Positions 26,509 through 35,742 of a stretch of DNA of 64,000 bases are shown here, one piece after another; position 1 is the stretch's first letter; each line of letters begins with the position of its first letter. The stretch comes from an uncultured Roseburia sp. Its GTDB lineage: Bacteria; Bacillota; Clostridia; Lachnospirales; Lachnospiraceae. The translations under genes and the position numbers were made by a program. The notes beneath the pieces were generated by a model. The model worked only from the letters and a program-made list of their open reading frames with translations, made no database searches and had not been told where the DNA came from. The stretch covers positions 53,327 through 117,326 of the forward strand of contig CAJTOI010000008.1 of assembly GCA_910577925.1 (NCBI GenBank), in the 5' to 3' direction.

Positions 26509-27858
26509 ATGACAAAGGATATGACGAGCGGTTCTCCGATGAAGCTGATTTTGGGATTTTCGGTGCCGCTGTTATTCGGTTTTTTATTTCAACAGTTTTA
26601 TAATCTGATGGATACGCTGATTGTAGGGCGGTTTCTTGGGGTGGATGCGCTGGCGTCGGTGGGGTCGACCGGCTCGGTCAATTTTCTGATCATCGGGTTT
26701 TGTATGGGGGTCTGCAACGGGTTTGCGATTCCTCTGGCACACCGTTTCGGGGCCGCGGATTATCGTGCGCTGCGGGCGTTTATGATGAACGCGGTGTATC
26801 TGTCCGCGATTTTTGCGGTGGTGATGACGGTGCTGACCGTGAGCTTCTGCCGGCCGATTCTGCAGCTGATGCGGACGCCGGAAAATATTATCGACGGCGC
26901 ATACCGGTATATTGTGATCATCTTTGCGGGCATACCGGTGACGTATCTCTACAATCTGGTGTCGGGGGTGATTCGTTCCATCGGGGACAGCAGGACGCCG
27001 GTCGTATTTCTGACACTGGCTTCGGCCGTCAATATCGCGCTAGATTTGATTTTTATCGTGAGCCTTGGGATGGGAGTCGAGGGAGCCGCGCTTGCCACGG
27101 TGATTTCTCAGGCGGTTTCCGGGGTCGGATGCCTGATCTACAGCCGGAAAAAGTTCGAGGTGCTGCGCACGGATGCGGATGAGCGGAGAATCAACACTTC
27201 CTATATGAAGACGCTCTGCAATATGGGAGTTCCGATGGGACTGCAGTACTCGATCACCGCCATCGGGAGCGTGATTTTACAGAGCGCGGTCAACAGCCTC
27301 GGCTCGAACGCGGTGGCGGCGATGACCGCGGGCTCGAAGATCAGCATGTTTTTCTGCTGCCCGTTCGATGCGCTCGGCTCGACGATGGCAACCTACGGCG
27401 GGCAGAACGTCGGGGCGAAGAAGATGGACCGCATCTCCGGGGGATTGAAGGCGAGCTCGATTCTGGGCGTCGGGTACGCGGTGTTTGCGTTTGTGATACT
27501 TCTGCTTTGCGGTTCGCGTCTCGCGGGCTTTTTTGTGGAGACGGCGGCGCCGGAAGTGATTCGGAACGCACGACTGTTTCTGATCGCAAACAGCGCGTTT
27601 TATGTGGCGTTAGTCTTTGTGAACATCGTGCGGTTTCTGATTCAGGGCATGGGCTACAGCAAATTCGCGGTTTTGGCGGGCGTTTTTGAGATGGCGGCCC
27701 GCACGCTTGTGGGGTTTGTGTTTGTGCCGCTGTTCGGATTTCCGGCGGCCTGCTTTGCGAGCCCGGTGGCCTGGGTCTTTGCGGACGCGTTTCTGTTCCC
27801 GGCGTATGTGCATGTATTAAAAAAGACGAAGCGTATGCTCGGAGAACCGATACGCTGA
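26509..27858 (+). CDS. MATE-family efflux transporter
   Basis: A 449-residue protein with twelve predicted helices. It opens with the family pattern SGSPMKLILGFSVPLLFGFLFQQFYNLMDTLIVGRFLGVDALASVGSTG (cited by QQFYNLMDTLIVGRFLG). The two MATE halves are visible, with VSGVIRSIGDSRTPV closing the first and FLIQGMGYSKFA the second. These exporters use Na+ or H+ gradients to expel drugs or metabolites. ATG 26509 is chosen with AAAGGG upstream; upstream codons overlap the foldase gene. Substrate not predictable. Confidence 0.93.
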   Translation: MTKDMTSGSPMKLILGFSVPLLFGFLFQQFYNLMDTLIVGRFLGVDALASVGSTGSVNFLIIGFCMGVCNGFAIPLAHRFGAADYRALRAFMMNAVYLSAIFAVVMTVLTVSFCRPILQLMRTPENIIDGAYRYIVIIFAGIPVTYLYNLVSGVIRSIGDSRTPVVFLTLASAVNIALDLIFIVSLGMGVEGAALATVISQAVSGVGCLIYSRKKFEVLRTDADERRINTSYMKTLCNMGVPMGLQYSITAIGSVILQSAVNSLGSNAVAAMTAGSKISMFFCCPFDALGSTMATYGGQNVGAKKMDRISGGLKASSILGVGYAVFAFVILLLCGSRLAGFFVETAAPEVIRNARLFLIANSAFYVALVFVNIVRFLIQGMGYSKFAVLAGVFEMAARTLVGFVFVPLFGFPAACFASPVAWVFADAFLFPAYVHVLKKTKRMLGEPIR

Positions 27859-27919
27859 CAGTCAGACACACTGTCTTTTGGCGCCTCTGCGGAGGGAATG
27901 TCAGAGAGAAAGGAAAAAC

Positions 27920-28813
27920 ATGACAGAAATTATAAAAGCGATTATTTTCGGTATCGTAGAGGGAATCACGGAATGGCTGCCGATCAGCAGCACCGGACAT
28001 ATGATTTTGTTAGACGAGTTTTTGACGCTTGATGTGAGCAGGGAATTTTGGGATATGTTTCTCGTGGTGATACAGCTTGGAGCGATTCTCGCGGTGGTGC
28101 TGCTGTTCTGGAAGCAGATATGGCCGTTTGGCTGGGGCGGGGAGACGGAAGCGGCAGGAAAGGTGAAAGTCGCCGGAAACTGCGCCGTGCCGCAGCGGCT
28201 GTTTCTGGGAAGTCTTACGGTTGACATGGGAATCATCTTAAACTGGTGTAAAATTGTGGTATCCTGTCTGCCTGCGATTGTCTTTGTCGTGCTGGGGCTT
28301 GACGACGTGTGCGACGCGTACTTTTATAATCCCGTGGGCGTGGCGATCGCGCTGATTGTCTTTGGCGTGGCGTTTCTCCTTGTGGAAAACCGCAACAGCG
28401 GAAAAGCCTGCGCGGCGCAGACGATGGGGGATATCACGTGGAAGATGGCGGCGGCGGTCGGTGTTTTTCAGCTGCTTGCGGCGGCGTTTCCCGGAACCTC
28501 GCGCTCCGGAGCGACGATTATAGGCGCGCTTCTGATCGGCGTATCGCGGAAAGCGGCCAGTGAATTTACATTTATCCTTGCGATTCCGGTGATGCTCGGC
28601 GCGAGTCTTCTCGAGGTTTTGGATTTCGGCTTCGGGCTGACGGGGACGGAGTGGTCGATTCTTGCGGCCGGCATGATAAGCGCGTTTGCGGTGTCCGTCG
28701 TGGTGATACAGTTTCTGCTGGGCTATATCCGCAAGCATGATTTTAAAGTGTTCGGCTGGTACCGGATTGCGCTCGGCGCGGTCGTGCTGCTGTATTTTGC
28801 ACTGAAAGGATAA
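27920..28813 (+). CDS. uppP: undecaprenyl-diphosphate phosphatase
   Basis: A 297-residue membrane enzyme of the BacA/UppP family that recycles the lipid carrier of cell-wall synthesis by removing a phosphate from undecaprenyl diphosphate. Signature motifs: EGITEWLPISSTGHM (about 11-25, with the catalytic Glu and Ser) and PGTSRSGATIIGALL (about 192-206). A loop of about 30 residues after the third helix (WGGETEAAGKVKVAGN) is longer than usual. Start at ATG 27920 with AAAGGA upstream. Loss of this activity causes bacitracin sensitivity in known bacteria. Confidence 0.95.
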   Translation: MTEIIKAIIFGIVEGITEWLPISSTGHMILLDEFLTLDVSREFWDMFLVVIQLGAILAVVLLFWKQIWPFGWGGETEAAGKVKVAGNCAVPQRLFLGSLTVDMGIILNWCKIVVSCLPAIVFVVLGLDDVCDAYFYNPVGVAIALIVFGVAFLLVENRNSGKACAAQTMGDITWKMAAAVGVFQLLAAAFPGTSRSGATIIGALLIGVSRKAASEFTFILAIPVMLGASLLEVLDFGFGLTGTEWSILAAGMISAFAVSVVVIQFLLGYIRKHDFKVFGWYRIALGAVVLLYFALKG

Positions 28814-28814
28814 A

Positions 28815-28899
28815 GTGTGAAGAGAAGTTCTAAGCCTGCAAAATACGCAGACTAAGAACTTCTCTTCGCACCGAAGAACGCAAAAGAGGCGTTCTTTAT
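28815..28899 (+). other. tandem hairpins between uppP and the ABC-F gene
   Basis: A 20-bp stem (28815-28834 with 28852-28871, one mismatch and one G-T pair) encloses a smaller CTGC/GCAG stem. Directly after it AAGAACGC (28874-28881) pairs with GCGTTCTT (28889-28896), ending in a short T stretch. The second hairpin may be a weak terminator; the first is unusually long and could be an attenuator or RNA-stability element for the ABC-F gene starting 34 bp later. Confidence 0.55.
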
Positions 28900-28932
28900 G
28901 GTTGGAAAATAAAAAGAAACGTGAGGAGAGGA

Positions 28933-30489
28933 ATGAGTATTTTAAATGTGGAACACCTGACGCATGGGTTTGGGGACCGGGCGATTTTTGACGACGTGTC
29001 GTTCCGCCTGCTGAAAGGGGAGCATATCGGACTTGTCGGAGCCAACGGCGAAGGCAAGTCTACTTTTATGAATATTGTGACCGGAAAGCTGATGCCGGAC
29101 GAGGGAAAAGTGGAGTGGGCGAAAAATGTCCGCGTGGGCTATCTCGACCAGAACTCTTCTTTAGAGCGCGGAATGACGATAGAGCATGTGCTCAAATCCG
29201 CGTTTGCCTGGCTTTTTGCGAAAGAGGAGCGCATGAATGTCATCTGCGATTCGCTCGGGGACGCGGACCCGGAGGAGATGGAGTCGATGATGGAAGAGCT
29301 CGGCGTGATACAGGATACGCTGACGATGCATGACTTCTATGTCATAGACGCAAAAACGGAGGAGGTCGCGCGTGCGCTCGGCCTGCTGGAGTTCGGTCTT
29401 ACCCGCGACGTGACGGAACTGAGCGGCGGGCAGCGCATGAAAGTGCTGCTCGCAAAACTGCTGCTCGAGAAACCGGATATCCTGCTTTTGGACGAGCCGA
29501 CCAATTATCTGGATGCGGAGCACATCGCATGGCTGACCCGCTACCTGCAGGAGTATGAGAATGCGTTTATCCTGATTTCCCATGACATTCCGTTTTTGAA
29601 CAGCGTGATCAATATTATCTACCATATGGAAAACTGCCGTCTGGACCGCTATGTGGGCGATTACGACAAGTTCCGGGAGGTATACGAGGTAAAGAAATCG
29701 CAGCTTGAGGCGGCCTACCGCAGACAGCAGCAGGAGATCAGCGAGCTGAAAGATTTTGTCGCGCGCAACAAGGCGCGCGTCGCAACCCGGAATATGGCGA
29801 TGTCGCGTCAGAAAAAGCTGGATAAGATGGAAGTGATCGAGCTTGCTGCAAAGCGCCCGAAGCCGGAATTTTCTTTCCCGATGGGAAAGACGCCCGGAAA
29901 ATATATCTTTGAGACAAAAGACCTTGTCATCGGCTACGACGAACCGCTGACAAAACCGATATCGATCGCCCTGGAGCGGGGACATAAGGCGGCGCTCATC
30001 GGCGCGAACGGGATCGGCAAGACGACGCTGCTTCGCAGTATTTTGGGACTGACACCGGCGCTCGCCGGCAGCGTGGAGCTCGGGGAAAATCTTGAGATCG
30101 GCTATTTTGAGCAGGAGCTGAAAGGGGAAAACAAAAGAACCTGTATCGAGGAGATCTGGGAGGAATTTCCGGCGTTCACTCAGTATGAGGTGCGCGCGGC
30201 ACTGGCGCGGTGCGGGCTTACGACAAAGCACATCGAGAGCCAGGTGCGGGTGTTAAGCGGCGGGGAGCAGGCGAAGGTGCGGCTCTGCAAGCTGATGAAC
30301 CGCACGACGAATATCCTGCTTTTGGACGAGCCGACGAATCACCTCGACGTGGAGGCGAAAGAAGAGCTGAAGCGGGCGCTTCTGGAATACCGGGGAAGCA
30401 TGCTTTTGATCTGTCATGAGCCCGAATTTTATCAGGACATTGTGGGGGAAGTCTGGGACTGCACGAAGTGGACGACAAAAGAGTGCTGA
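28933..30489 (+). CDS. ABC-F family ATP-binding protein
   Basis: A 518-residue soluble protein with two ATP-binding domains and no membrane segments. First domain: Walker A GANGEGKS, signature LSGGQRMK, Walker B LLLDEPTNYLD. Second: Walker A GANGIGKTT, signature LSGGEQAKVRLCK, Walker B LLLDEPTNHLD. The linker between them (about 225-310) is long and basic (QQEISELKDFVARNKARVATRN), as in ABC-F proteins that act on ribosomes, of which some give antibiotic protection. The set resembles the YbiT/YkpA branch, mostly housekeeping. Start ATG 28933, GAGGAGAGGA upstream. Confidence 0.92.
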   Translation: MSILNVEHLTHGFGDRAIFDDVSFRLLKGEHIGLVGANGEGKSTFMNIVTGKLMPDEGKVEWAKNVRVGYLDQNSSLERGMTIEHVLKSAFAWLFAKEERMNVICDSLGDADPEEMESMMEELGVIQDTLTMHDFYVIDAKTEEVARALGLLEFGLTRDVTELSGGQRMKVLLAKLLLEKPDILLLDEPTNYLDAEHIAWLTRYLQEYENAFILISHDIPFLNSVINIIYHMENCRLDRYVGDYDKFREVYEVKKSQLEAAYRRQQQEISELKDFVARNKARVATRNMAMSRQKKLDKMEVIELAAKRPKPEFSFPMGKTPGKYIFETKDLVIGYDEPLTKPISIALERGHKAALIGANGIGKTTLLRSILGLTPALAGSVELGENLEIGYFEQELKGENKRTCIEEIWEEFPAFTQYEVRAALARCGLTTKHIESQVRVLSGGEQAKVRLCKLMNRTTNILLLDEPTNHLDVEAKEELKRALLEYRGSMLLICHEPEFYQDIVGEVWDCTKWTTKEC

Positions 30490-30507
30490 GCAAACGGAGG
30501 GGCAGGC

Positions 30508-31200
30508 TTGAATAAGATTTTGCTGATAGACGATGACAGAGAACTCTGCGCATTGATTCGGAAAAGCATTTTGCGGGAAAATATAGAGGCCGACTGCTGC
30601 TATTCGGGCAGAGACGGCCTGATCCGGCTGAGAGAAAACAGATATCAGCTTGTCGTACTTGACGTTATGATGCCGGAAGCGGACGGGTTTGCGATTCTGG
30701 AAAAAATCAGGGAGTGCGACAATCTGCCCGTTCTGATGCTCACGTCGAGAGACGACGGCATCTCGAAGGTGCGCGGACTGCGGGCCGGAGCGGACGATTA
30801 TCTGACAAAGCCGTTTGAGATGGATGAGCTGACCGCCCGCATCCTCTCGCTGATACGCCGTTATACCCTGTTTAACCGCGCGGAGGAAACATCGGGGGAG
30901 CTTTGCTTTGACGGCCTTACAATCGACGCGGACAGCCGCACGGTTGTCTCCGTCAACGGAAGCTTTGAATTGCCGCCAAAGGAATTTGATGTGCTTTTCT
31001 TCTGCGCTGCGCATCAGGGAAAAATATTGACAAAACAGCAGATCTATGAGGAAGTGTGGAAAGAGCCGTATGTGTATGACGACGGCAATATCATGGCGAT
31101 TATCAGCCGTATACGGAAAAAGATCGAAGAAAATCCCGGCAATCCGAACTATATTCAGACGATAAAAGGAATCGGCTACCGCTTTAATAAGGAGGTGTAA
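30508..31200 (+). CDS. OmpR-family response regulator
   Basis: A 230-residue two-domain regulator. The receiver domain (1-115) has the acidic pocket DDD (8-10), phospho-acceptor Asp52 in LVVLDVMMPEADG, and KPFE (Lys about 103). The C-terminal winged helix (about 130-228) ends GNPNYIQTIKGIGYRFN. It begins the operon with the kinase and ABC genes that follow. The start is a TTG with GGAGGGG 5 nt upstream. Similar regulators commonly switch on ABC transporters that protect against cell-wall-acting peptides; its target operon here is broken. Confidence 0.93.
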   Translation: MNKILLIDDDRELCALIRKSILRENIEADCCYSGRDGLIRLRENRYQLVVLDVMMPEADGFAILEKIRECDNLPVLMLTSRDDGISKVRGLRAGADDYLTKPFEMDELTARILSLIRRYTLFNRAEETSGELCFDGLTIDADSRTVVSVNGSFELPPKEFDVLFFCAAHQGKILTKQQIYEEVWKEPYVYDDGNIMAIISRIRKKIEENPGNPNYIQTIKGIGYRFNKEV

Positions 31201-31203
31201 CAC

Positions 31204-32292
31204 ATGGAACTGCTCTGTTTCCTGCTCTCCATGACTGCGTTTCTGGCGGTCTTATATTCTGTCGCCGACACGCGCGGTACAAAAAGACAGATCGCCGAAA
31301 TGCGCGACGCGCTTGCCGATATCAAAAGCGGAAACGGGAACAGACGTATTCTGGCCAAAACAAAGGATACAGCCGCTCCGCTTGCCTATGAGATCAACGA
31401 GATTGTCTTATCTTATGAAAACAGGCTTGCCGCTCTCCGCCGGATGGAGGAGGCAAATAAACGGCTTATGACGAGTTTGTCCCACGATGTCAGAACACCG
31501 CTGACCACGCTGATCGGCTATCTGGACGCGGTGGAAAAAGGGGTCGTTGCGGGCGCGGAGCGCGACGAATATATTGCGATCGCCTGCCGAAAATCACGCG
31601 CCCTCAAAGAGTATGTGGATGTGCTGTTTGACTGGTTTAAGCTCAATTCCGGTGAATTTGCGGTGAAAACGGAAGCGGCGGAAGCGGCGGAACTGACAAG
31701 AACGATTTTGATTGACTGGATACCGGTATTTGAGGACAGGCAGATCAAGTATGATATTTCAATCCCCGAACGGCCGTTTGCGGCAAGGCTTGATCCGGAT
31801 GCGTATGCGCGGATATTGAATAATCTGATACAAAATGTCGTCACACACAGCCGCGCGGACAGCATACGAATTTCGTTGCAGGAACTGGAAAATCGGATAG
31901 AAGTACGGGTATCGGATAACGGCGCGGGCATAGAAGCCCGGGATTTAAAACACATCTTTGAGCGGCTGTACAAATGTGACGGCGGCTTTTCGGACACAGG
32001 CAGCGGTCTCGGGCTGTCGATCGCATATCAGCTCACCGAAAAAATGAACGGAACGATAACGGCGGAAAGCGAACCGGAAAAGGGCACTGCAGCGGGGGGT
32101 GGCGGATTTGAATCTCCACGTTCGGAGGGGACGGATTTACGGGCTGCTTGGGAGGAACGGCGCGGGAAAAACGACCACGATGAAAATGCTGCTCGGACTT
32201 ACGCGGCCGACAGCCGGGGAGGTGTTTCTCTGGGAAAAGCCTCTGCGGGGAAACGAGAGGAACCTTCTTTCGCGTATCGGAAGTCTAATTGA
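31204..32292 (+). CDS. sensor histidine kinase with aberrant C-terminal extension
   Basis: A 362-residue kinase. A single N-terminal membrane segment is followed by a dimerisation region with His94 in SLSHDVRTPLTT and an ATP-binding domain: NNLIQNVVTHS (N box), VSDNGAGI (G1), GSGLGLSIAYQL (G2). The family normally ends soon after EPEKGTA. Here, from about residue 297, the frame reads into the ABC ATPase gene for 66 extra residues in the wrong frame, giving a low-complexity, charged tail with no meaning. I infer a deletion that removed the kinase end and the start of the ATPase gene. The catalytic core is complete. Confidence 0.88.
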   Translation: MELLCFLLSMTAFLAVLYSVADTRGTKRQIAEMRDALADIKSGNGNRRILAKTKDTAAPLAYEINEIVLSYENRLAALRRMEEANKRLMTSLSHDVRTPLTTLIGYLDAVEKGVVAGAERDEYIAIACRKSRALKEYVDVLFDWFKLNSGEFAVKTEAAEAAELTRTILIDWIPVFEDRQIKYDISIPERPFAARLDPDAYARILNNLIQNVVTHSRADSIRISLQELENRIEVRVSDNGAGIEARDLKHIFERLYKCDGGFSDTGSGLGLSIAYQLTEKMNGTITAESEPEKGTAAGGGGFESPRSEGTDLRAAWEERRGKNDHDENAARTYAADSRGGVSLGKASAGKREEPSFAYRKSN

Positions 32293-32962
32293 AGCGCCCG
32301 GCTTTTATCCGAACCTGACGGCGGAGGAAAACCTGCGCATTTTTGCGGCGCTGCGGGGCGTGCCGGGGCCGCATGCGGTAGAGAACGCATTGGAGTTCGT
32401 CCGTTTGCCCTGCAAGGGGAAAAAACTGTTTTCCCAGTATTCACTCGGCATGAAACAGCGCCTGGCAATCGCCCTTGCGATCATGAACGACCCGGAACTG
32501 CTGATTCTCGATGAACCGATGAACGGACTGGACCCGGTTGGGATTGCGGAGATCCGCTCGTTTCTGCGGCAGCTGTGCGATGAGAAAGGAAAAACGATTC
32601 TCGTTTCCAGCCATATCCTGTCTGAAATTTCACTGCTTGCCGACGATATTGTGATTCTCGACAAAGGCGTGCTGTTGGAGGAGGAGAGTCTTGCCGCACT
32701 GGAACAAAAGAGCAGTAAGTATCTCCTGTTTACGGTATCTGACACGGCGCAGGCGGCGCGGATTCTGGAGCGTGCGTTTGGCGAGACGCGGTTTGCGGTA
32801 CAGGACGACCGCAGCATCCGGCTGTATCGTCCTGATTTGTCGGTTACGAAAATCGTAAACGTTTTTGGGGAACACGGTGTGGAGGTTTTCGAGGCGCATA
32901 CCTGCGGGGACAGCCTGGAAGAACATTTTAAACGGATAACCGGAGGTGAGGGAATTGCTTAG
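32099..32962 (+). CDS. ABC transporter ATP-binding protein, N-terminally truncated
   Basis: A 287-residue ATPase similar to bacteriocin/antibiotic-protection transporters. It has Walker A GRNGAGKTT, signature YSLGMKQRLAIALA, Walker B LLILDEPMNGLDPVG and a switch His (LVSSHILSE). The open frame starts inside the domain (GTG 32099, VADLNLHV), lacking the usual first 20-25 residues with the adenine-stacking aromatic. No ribosome site precedes the GTG, and the region overlaps the kinase frame. Either the protein is made poorly or the gene is a pseudogene; the rest of the frame is intact, suggesting recent damage. Confidence 0.8.
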   Translation: MADLNLHVRRGRIYGLLGRNGAGKTTTMKMLLGLTRPTAGEVFLWEKPLRGNERNLLSRIGSLIEAPGFYPNLTAEENLRIFAALRGVPGPHAVENALEFVRLPCKGKKLFSQYSLGMKQRLAIALAIMNDPELLILDEPMNGLDPVGIAEIRSFLRQLCDEKGKTILVSSHILSEISLLADDIVILDKGVLLEEESLAALEQKSSKYLLFTVSDTAQAARILERAFGETRFAVQDDRSIRLYRPDLSVTKIVNVFGEHGVEVFEAHTCGDSLEEHFKRITGGEGIA

Positions 32963-33561
32963 ACTGCTGCGATGTGAATATATGAAATTGAGACGCGCGA
33001 GATTTCTTCTGATCGGAATAGCGGGTACGTTTATCGTTCCGTTTTTTGTCATTATCAAAGCCGTTACAAATTATGTTTCCGCCGGGACGGCTATGAGCCT
33101 GTTTGCTCTGTATCTGCGGGAAACTGCTTTTTCTTGCATGCGTCACGTTTGCGTTTATGCTGATCTCCTGGCTCGAGATATTAGCGCTGGCTCTTTTGTG
33201 CAGTTTCTTTCTTCCGGTGACGGAACTTACGGTTCTGTCCGCGTTCTTTTTTCTTGTCCGGATGCTTTTCGGAGGGGTGCTTTTGTGTGTGACGCAGACG
33301 CCGTTTGTTTATCTGACAATTTGAACGAGAGGATTTGTCGCACCGCTGATTGCGGCTGCAGCGGTCTGCTTTGTCAATGTCGTCCTGTCAAGTTCGCAGG
33401 CGGCAGGGTTTTACCCGTGGTCCGCGTCTTATCTTCTTGTGAGCAGAAGATTCTACGGGCAGAGCTGTCCCGCAGCGCTTTCGACGGCGATTATGCTTGT
33501 GATGTGTATCTTTGGAATTGCAGCGAGTCTGATCCGATTTCTGAGAGAGGAAGTCAGATAA
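32955..33561 (+). pseudogene. decayed ABC-2 type permease
   Basis: The start, TTG 32955 with GGAGG 8 nt upstream, reads LLRLLRCEYMKLRRARFLL and one helix up to about 33110. Then the frame shifts: the second part (GKLLFLACVTFAFMLISWLE, 33112 on) is in another frame, and about 60-70 residues normally between are absent. A TGA at 33322-33324 interrupts FVYLTI-stop-TRGFVAPL, most simply a former Trp codon, and the frame then runs to TAA at 33559. Three lesions (deletion, frameshift, nonsense) make it non-functional. It was the membrane half of the ATPase upstream. Confidence 0.85.
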
Positions 33562-33578
33562 GGAAGCGTTTGTTTTTC

Positions 33579-33609
33579 ACGCAGAGAGGAAGCCTCTCTG
33601 CGTTTTTTT
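33579..33609 (+). terminator. Rho-independent terminator of the two-component/ABC operon
   Basis: ACGCAGAGAGG (33579-33589) pairs perfectly with CCTCTCTGCGT (33593-33603), followed by TTTTTTT. The T-run touches the convergent phosphodiesterase stop codon at 33608. Confidence 0.88.
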
Positions 33610-34429
33610 ATTCCAGACGGAAACTGTCAAAGATGAATAAGTCGAAGGAGTCTTTTGCCCTCCGGTACTCTTCCTCGCTTTTTATGGTCCACGCGACGGA
33701 GAGCGCGCCGAGCCGCCTGCAGAGCCTGCGGGACAGATTTCCGGCGTCCCTGTGGTTGTAGGCGATAAAATCCGGCCTTGTGGCTATGTTGGTCACAAGG
33801 TAGCTCAGAAGCAGAAAAACCGGATTGCCGCGGTACTTTTTCGTCTTCCAGTATTCCTCACAGAGCTGTCCGCGCACGACGTCGGGCCGGTTTTTGCGGT
33901 ACCAGATAAGAGCCAGCGGGTGAAAGCACTCAATGCAGTAGGGGCCGCCGTAGCGGTTTAAAAGCTCGTTTCCGAGTTCGCAGACCTTTGTCTGTGCTAC
34001 GTCGAGCTTGTACTCCACGATAATCGGAACTTTGCGGTCAATTGCCGCGAGCGCCTCCTCAAACGTCGGAATCGTGGCGGAGGAGCCCGCGAGGCGAAGC
34101 TGTTTTAATTCCGCCAGTGTGTAGTCCCAGACGTTTCCGTCCACGCCGCACATACGCTTTAAGGTGGCGTCGTGGAAGACGACGGGTATGTTATCTTTTG
34201 AGAGCTGCACGTCGAGCTCGATGCCGTAGCCCGCTTCCACGGCTTTGCGGAATGCCGGGACAGAGTTTTCCGGCGCCTCGGCCGCATTGTCGAACAGACC
34301 GCGGTGGGCATAGTGTCTGCCGAGCAGAAAGCTTCGGTCGGGTCTGTGGAAGACCCGCGGGAAGATCAGGGAAAGATAAGCGGCAGACGCCGCAGAAACT
34401 GCTGCAAAAAGTTTTTGATTATTTTTCAT
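33608..34429 (-). CDS. membrane-anchored glycerophosphodiester phosphodiesterase
   Basis: A 273-residue protein with an N-terminal hydrophobic anchor (about 7-24) and a GDPD TIM barrel. Catalytic and metal residues are seen in RHYAHRG (His), APENSVPAF (Glu-Asn), IELDVQLSKD and VFHD. It hydrolyses glycerophosphodiesters to glycerol-3-phosphate and an alcohol. Lack of a full signal suggests a membrane-attached domain. ATG 34429 has GGAGAAAC upstream. The MFS gene ends 16 bp upstream, so the two form an operon, perhaps linking transport and use of a phosphodiester or released alcohol. Confidence 0.92.
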   Translation of the reverse strand: MKNNQKLFAAVSAASAAYLSLIFPRVFHRPDRSFLLGRHYAHRGLFDNAAEAPENSVPAFRKAVEAGYGIELDVQLSKDNIPVVFHDATLKRMCGVDGNVWDYTLAELKQLRLAGSSATIPTFEEALAAIDRKVPIIVEYKLDVAQTKVCELGNELLNRYGGPYCIECFHPLALIWYRKNRPDVVRGQLCEEYWKTKKYRGNPVFLLLSYLVTNIATRPDFIAYNHRDAGNLSRRLCRRLGALSVAWTIKSEEEYRRAKDSFDLFIFDSFRLE

Positions 34430-34445
34430 AAGTGTTTCTCCGTTT

Positions 34446-35714
34446 TTAATCATCGACATCAAAATTTTCCAGTACGTTTTTCTTTTTCTCGGGTCTCGAA
34501 TCCCCGTGCTTTACCATGGTCATCGTGGCAAAAGCCAGCAGCGAGAAGATCAGCGCGTAGGGGAACAGTGTCCGGTAGGACACATGCTCGAGCAGGAAGC
34601 CGGAAAGGATCGGCGTGACTACCTGGGCCGCCATGGAAAACGTATAATAGTAGCCGGTGTATTTGCCGACGTCGCCCGAAGCGGCGATTTCCACGACCAT
34701 CGGGAGGGAATTGACGTTGATTGCCGCCCACGCAAAGCCGATGACCGCAAAGAAAAAGTTCATCGTAAAATGGAACGAATCATAAAAGGAAGCGCACAGG
34801 TAGCAGAAAGCTAAGAGTGCGACGCCGATTAAAATCGTCTTTTTGCGTCCGACTTTGCTGGAAATCGCGCCGATCGGGATATAGCTGACAATGGCCGCCA
34901 CCGTGGCCACCATCAGGCAGTTGGCATATCCGCCGTGCTCCATGCCCCAGACGTGGGTCGCATAGCGGGAAAATGCGGTGGTGACGGCGTTGTAGGCGAT
35001 AAACCACAGCGCGATCGACAGCAGAATGAAGACGAGGCTGCGCTTTACCTCGCGCGGAAGCTCCGCGGTCGTGGCAGGGCCTTCGTCGATTGTCTCATCC
35101 TCGAGCGGCATGTCCGCACGCAGCTTTTTCTCCGGAATCGTGAAAAACAAGACCGCCACGCAGACCAGCATCAGCAGGCCGATGGAGAGGAACAGCGGAA
35201 AATAATCCGGGGATGTCCCGCCTCCCACGAGAAAACGGATCATAATCAGCGCGTAGACGCCGCCCACCGCACCCATCAGGTTGATGACGGCGTTCGCCTG
35301 GCTGCGCAGCGGTTTCGGCGTCAGATCCGGCATCAGCGCCACGGCGGGAGAGCGGTAGAGTCCCATGCAGATCAGGACGAAAAACAGCGCGCCGATAAAC
35401 AAAAGCAGATTGCGGCTGCGGTCGGCAAACGGCAGAAGCATCAGAAAAACGAATGCCAGGGCGGTCCCGACAAGGATAAAGGGCATGCGCTTCCCGATGC
35501 GGGTGTCAATCCGGTCGGACAGGGAGCCGAAAAACGGCAGCAGAAAGAGCGCAAGGATATTGTCCATCGCCATGATGACGCCGGTCACGGTTTCCCCGAG
35601 GCCGAAGGTATCCTTCAGAATCAGAGGGATGATGTTGTCGTACATCTGCCAGAACGCGCAGACGGACAGGAACGCAAGACCGATCAGAGTCGTTCGCCTG
35701 TAATTTAGTTTCAT
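34446..35714 (-). CDS. MFS transporter, SLC45/GPH-like
   Basis: A 422-residue, twelve-helix transporter. Features: FWQMYDNIIPLILKD in helix I, FGSLSDRIDTRIGKRMPFILVG in the loop 2-3 signature region (core GSLSDRIDTRIGKR), RSPAVALMPDLTPKPLRSQANAVINLMG, and a central cytoplasmic loop rich in acids. This pattern is of the sugar-transporter branch related to SLC45 and GPH symporters. Substrate unknown. ATG 35714 (MKLNYRR) is chosen by family fit; ATG 35726 is possible. The leader carries two strong hairpins (35743-35795). Confidence 0.88.
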   Translation of the reverse strand: MKLNYRRTTLIGLAFLSVCAFWQMYDNIIPLILKDTFGLGETVTGVIMAMDNILALFLLPFFGSLSDRIDTRIGKRMPFILVGTALAFVFLMLLPFADRSRNLLLFIGALFFVLICMGLYRSPAVALMPDLTPKPLRSQANAVINLMGAVGGVYALIMIRFLVGGGTSPDYFPLFLSIGLLMLVCVAVLFFTIPEKKLRADMPLEDETIDEGPATTAELPREVKRSLVFILLSIALWFIAYNAVTTAFSRYATHVWGMEHGGYANCLMVATVAAIVSYIPIGAISSKVGRKKTILIGVALLAFCYLCASFYDSFHFTMNFFFAVIGFAWAAINVNSLPMVVEIAASGDVGKYTGYYYTFSMAAQVVTPILSGFLLEHVSYRTLFPYALIFSLLAFATMTMVKHGDSRPEKKKNVLENFDVDD

Positions 35715-35742
35715 AAAAATAACCATACCTTTCTCTCAACCT

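Noticed and set aside
29161..30231. 356-codon open frame antisense to the ABC-F gene
   Set aside because: Shadow frame; both Walker motifs support the plus strand.
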